A stretch of DNA of 64,000 bases from Oikopleura dioica (lineage: Eukaryota > Chordata > Appendicularia > Copelata > Oikopleuridae): the NCBI GenBank assembly GCA_907165135.1, contig OU015566.1:2482501-2546500 (forward strand). Reading direction: 5' to 3'. The position numbers were made by a program, and so were the translations under genes. Below the pieces are notes generated by a model. The model saw only the letters and a program-made list of their open reading frames with translations, did no database searches and was not told the origin of the DNA. Positions 60,822 to 64,000 of this stretch are shown here, piece by piece (within the stretch, counting starts at the first letter, position 1; every line of letters starts with the position of its first letter).

Positions 60822-61216
60822 GGGGGTAGAACTAGGTTTTTCGAAAATAGCCGATTCTAGACCGGCGCTCAAAGCCAGGAGAGCTTAGATTTTCAAATTC
60901 TCTCTTCGGCTGAAGAAAGAACTAACTTAGATCTAACAACATTTTTCTTGAAATTTTTTTTCGTCAACACATTTTGGCGTTAGAGAGCGAAACGTCAACC
61001 CATCTCTTCGAAAAAAGCAATTTTAGCGTATTTGCGTCCTCAAATTTCTCGAGTCACGTGACTAGCCAAATTTTTTAAATCTCATTTTAAGATAGTTTGA
61101 CTCTTTATCCAGCAACATTTTTGAGGAAATTGCGTAATCATAAGTAAAAGCAGGTTTTCCTTATTTAAAGCGCCTCCCGAAAATCACGGTTTTTCGAAAA
61201 ATCTAGTTCTACCCCC
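60822..61216. mobile_element. TTAA-flanked element with GGGGGTAGAACTAG ends
   Basis: Inverted ends GGGGGTAGAACTAG(G/A)TTTTTCGAAAA are flanked by TTAA (60818-60821 and 61217-61220). It is 395 bp and non-coding. It lies in the sequence upstream of the DHR-2 exon, presumably an intron. Confidence 0.75.
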
Positions 61217-61589
61217 TTAAGGAAAATTTTAATGAAAAAAGCAGCAATTTTGACTAAAAAATTGGTCAAATTTTAAATTTAGACTAATTATTTTGTATTT
61301 TTTCTTACTTTTGCCGTTCTTTTCTCGGATCATAATTTTGTCTCTCTTTTCAAGTCAAATTTAGCTTTTGTTAAAATTAGCGCTGTTAAAAATATAGCGA
61401 GAGTGATATTGATCAAGTGGGAAAGATCCGGAGAATGGGCTCAGCCGGATCAGTAACACAAATCAATCGATTTCGCCGAATTCACGAAACAAACTCCAAA
61501 TCGATGGCACCTGCCACAGAGCTGACATTCCAAGCCTAATAAAATTATATTCTCAATATTGACCTTTATTGAATTTTCATTAAATTAAG

Positions 61590-61775
61590 CTGCTTTTTTC
61601 ATTTCTTCTCAAATCAAGATGCAATGAAAACACCTTCTTCAATAAATCTCTAGAATTGATGATTGTACTTACATTTGATTGACGAGCAGAACATACTTCA
61701 CATCTCCTTTTCCCTTCGAAAAGAGCCAAACGATGCTGTTGAGGAAGTCTCTCTCCAACTAAAAATAGAAGCATA
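61590..61775 (-). other. Possible piggyBac-like C-terminal fragment
   Basis: The minus frame contains RLPQQHRLALFEGKRRCEVC followed by SARQS and a GT donor. H-x-L...GKRRCxVC resembles the start of the cysteine-rich C-terminal domain of piggyBac transposases, but only the first C-x-x-C is present. It may be a transposon remnant or an unrelated exon. Confidence 0.25.
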
Positions 61776-63180
61776 AAATTTCAATTCTATCCAGCTGGGC
61801 AGGAAGAGAAAGCGTTTTCTACAGTGAAAGAGAGCCTCAGATAGAAAAACGCTCGCTTTGATAGAAAAACTCATTGTCTCAAGAAAAAGAGAAGCGCTTT
61901 CAAACACTTGAGACTCAATTTTAGAAAGGCGTTTTTTGGGCCACACGCCCAAAACTGCAAATTCCGAAATGATGAAAAAAAACTATAAGGATGGAAGCGA
62001 CCAATCAGATTTCCGGATTCGGTTCGTCAGCCAATCAGATTAAGGAAAAAAAAATTACAGAAAAAATCATTTTCAGTAGTTTTTTGTCGATTCTTACCGC
62101 TTGCTTTTTGTTTTCTTCAAAAATTAACAAAGTGACTCCCTTATTTTTGGTGTTATAATTTATTTTAAATATTCCAGTTAAATTTTTTTAAATATTCCAG
62201 TTAGAGCTCTTTTTCTCTAATTTTGCAGGAATACAAAAGTAAGCCCCAAGTCCGTATGTAATTAATTGGCGTAGTAAGAGCGCCAATTGTGGGATGATGA
62301 AATTAATTGCCCGACTAATGTCAACCCGCTTGAAAGCGGCGATGTTCCCTTGACCCCTATAAAAACCCTCAACTCGTCATAAAACCCTTCCAAAAGCTAA
62401 CTTTTAAATTTACCGTCGGCCGAGTTGGCTCTTTCGGCTGGAAGACAAATCAGATTTTCGTCAAGGGAAAATTGCCGGCTGCCACGTGACGTGTCCGATA
62501 TTTGCTAAGCAGGAGGTGATCTGTCAAAAGAACTGTCATTTACGAGCGGGTCAAGGTGTTTTTTTGTCGGTCACGGGGTTTGGAATAATTTTCCAAGAAA
62601 TTTTGCTTTTTATTAACCGCGTGGGACGAATTGTACATTCCAATGTAGTTTAAGACTTTGAAGAGCCCTAGTTCAAAAAGTACTAATCGTATGAATCTGA
62701 AAATTGAAATGCGCCTTTGCACATCCTTAATCTCTCGTTCTTTAAAATTTCAGCGAATTATCGCGCAACACCAGCGCTCTGCAGCGGATTAAGTCTGACC
62801 TACTTCGCGCTGCGCTCCTTTTCTCACTCGGAAGTCCGATTTCAATTGGGATTTTTTATTATTTTCAAAGTGAAAATATAGGTTTTCGATACTGGAGATT
62901 TCAAATTTTTAATAATATTCACAAAAAATCAATGCGAAATCAACTCAAACGGTCAAAACAAGAGCTACAAGTAATATGAGAATGAGGTTTGCAAACTGGA
63001 AAATGGAAATTTATGTTGAAATTATGAAAGCCTGTATTCGATTTAGTATTGTCTGAAAATTTGGCGAGAATCGAATGAGCGAGTCGCGAGTTATTCAAGT
63101 TTTCGCTTAAACTACAATGAAATGTACAATTCGTCCCGCGCTCATACGCGCGGATTCGTCCCACGCGGTTAACTATAGAA
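61776..63180. other. Intron or intergenic sequence without clear genes
   Basis: AT-rich with short frames only. A 12-bp unit (AAATATTCCAGTTA) is duplicated near 62170-62200. Nothing else supported. Confidence 0.4.
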
Positions 63181-63184
63181 TTTT

Positions 63185-63390
63185 GTCCCCAACAATTTTT
63201 ACCAAAATGTTAGCCATATTTTTGAACAAAATTTTGGCCCTTTTTTTGACCAAAACTTGGCCATGTTTTTTACCTTAATTTGGCCATGATTTTGACCAAA
63301 ATTTGGCGATGTTTTGAAGAAAATTTTGGCCATCTTTTTGACCAAAACTTGGCCATGTTTTTGACCAAAATTTTGGCCATTTTTTGACCA
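63185..63390. repeat. Minisatellite of TTTTGGCCATGTTTTTGACC units
   Basis: About eight imperfect copies of a 24-30 bp unit, TTTGGCCAT(G)TTTTTGACCAAAA, in tandem. Each unit is partly self-complementary (TTGGCCA, TTGGTCAAAAA-type), so the array could fold. Confidence 0.8.
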
Positions 63391-63513
63391 ATCAGATTTT
63401 CGCATTTTATCGCTTTGCAAATTTTACCGCAATTCGTGTAATTAGTTGTCAAAAGCATCAGATTTTCTGTTCAATTTATTTATTGACACGACACCCTTAT
63501 TTCTTCGTCTTAC

Positions 63514-63634
63514 CTTTGAGATATTTTCCTTTGAAACTTCTTCGGTCTCTTTGTCCGTCTTTATCAAATCCAAAATAATCCCCAGCGAGGTTTTTCTGAT
63601 ATCAGAAGGCGGGAGTACCCTTTCAAGGAGTAAA
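63514..63634 (-). CDS. Probable upstream DOCK exon
   Basis: The frame LLLERVLPPSDIRKTSLGII then LDLIKTDKETEEVSKENISK lies between a good acceptor (TTGAAAAG) and a GTAAGA donor. It resembles the DOCK segment just before DHR-2 (LL-x-PVL...IR...IPIF-DMM). If correct, the following intron spans about 2.8 kb and contains the TTAA element and the minisatellite. Confidence 0.4.
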
Positions 63635-64000
63635 CTTTTCAAGATTGAATGAAGCTTATTTTAAATCGGATCTGAGGATTTTTCGATTGAGCAGCTCTTG
63701 AGCTAAATATACAGTTTTCGCCCTCGGGCTCGAGCTATTTTTTGATTTCTGCTTTGGTCGTGGTTTTGAGTATAATTGACAAATTATAAAACCGAGAAGT
63801 TCAAGTTCAATTTTTCAGACTGGAAATCAAGGAAGATTTTTTCAAGATTTCTTTTTAAAGTTTATTTTTAAAAAATCACGCTTGAGCAATTCCGCGCAAT
63901 TTTCTTGCGTCGAGTGTTTAATCTTCCAGATGGTCGATTGTTTGAAATACTGGAAATTTTTCCTGACAAGTACACTTCAAATAATCGGGCAAAAAATCAA

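Noticed and set aside
34220-63840. Recurring CCTTGATTTCA(A/C)AG near several minus- and plus-strand positions (34225, 42332, 51741, 63825), possibly an intron-derived mobile sequence
   Set aside because: The shared part is only about 14 nt and fits a normal branch site plus acceptor; the rest of these introns do not align.

Overview
The window looks like nuclear DNA of a larvacean tunicate, most likely an Oikopleura relative. The evidence is tiny introns (mostly 39-50 nt), dense genes on both strands, animal gene families (M13 peptidase, RIM-type Rab effector, DOCK, ENT transporter, kringle-trypsin, claudin-like), TTAGGG-type interstitial repeats, and many introns that begin GA instead of GT. 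Non-GT introns of the G*-AG type are, from memory, a known larvacean trait. No rRNA, tRNA or CRISPR was seen.

Layout. 1-6.1 kb: a claudin-like membrane protein (-), uncertain small exons (+), and an M13 zinc metallopeptidase (+). 6.2-26.7 kb: two divergent secreted matrix-type genes 437 bp apart. One is a 682-aa cysteine/threonine-rich protein (-), whose 2.2-kb intron holds nested DNA transposons. The other is a giant protein of about 5,146 aa (+) encoded almost entirely in one 14.7-kb exon, with about 60 calcium-binding EGF modules, TIL-type cysteine knots and six copies of an unrecognised cysteine-free module. 26.8-31.7 kb: a small single-pass membrane protein and a RIM-like Rab effector (both -). 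32.3-36.1 kb: a secreted cysteine-rich protein (+) and a sushi-trypsin protease (-) with a fold-back transposon near its 5' end. 36.5-38.5 kb: an equilibrative nucleoside transporter (-).

38.5-45.4 kb: intergenic DNA with a TTAA-flanked element, then three closely packed minus-strand genes (short secreted peptide, double-kringle trypsin, ankyrin protein) that could form an operon, and a small type I membrane protein. 46-53.3 kb: an acidic protein, a decayed duplicated region, a small basic protein, a minisatellite and a multi-pass membrane protein with a large ectodomain. 53.5-58.4 kb: a tandem-repeat secreted protein with seven copies of a 188-aa module. 58.7-64 kb: the DHR-2 end of a DOCK exchange factor (-), a TTAA element, a possible piggyBac-derived fragment and a second minisatellite.

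The most informative observation is in the tandem-repeat gene. Introns sit at the same codon boundary in successive repeats. Five start with GA, one with GT, and one junction has no intron, so the repeats themselves show where the GA-AG introns begin and end. The donors share the form AG|GAA(N)(R)G, and the same form fits introns needed in the transporter, the trypsin and possibly three other genes. The extracellular genes (giant EGF protein, Cys/Thr protein, sushi-like protein, tandem-repeat protein) resemble components of a secreted matrix such as the larvacean house. That role is an inference from architecture, not from expression data.
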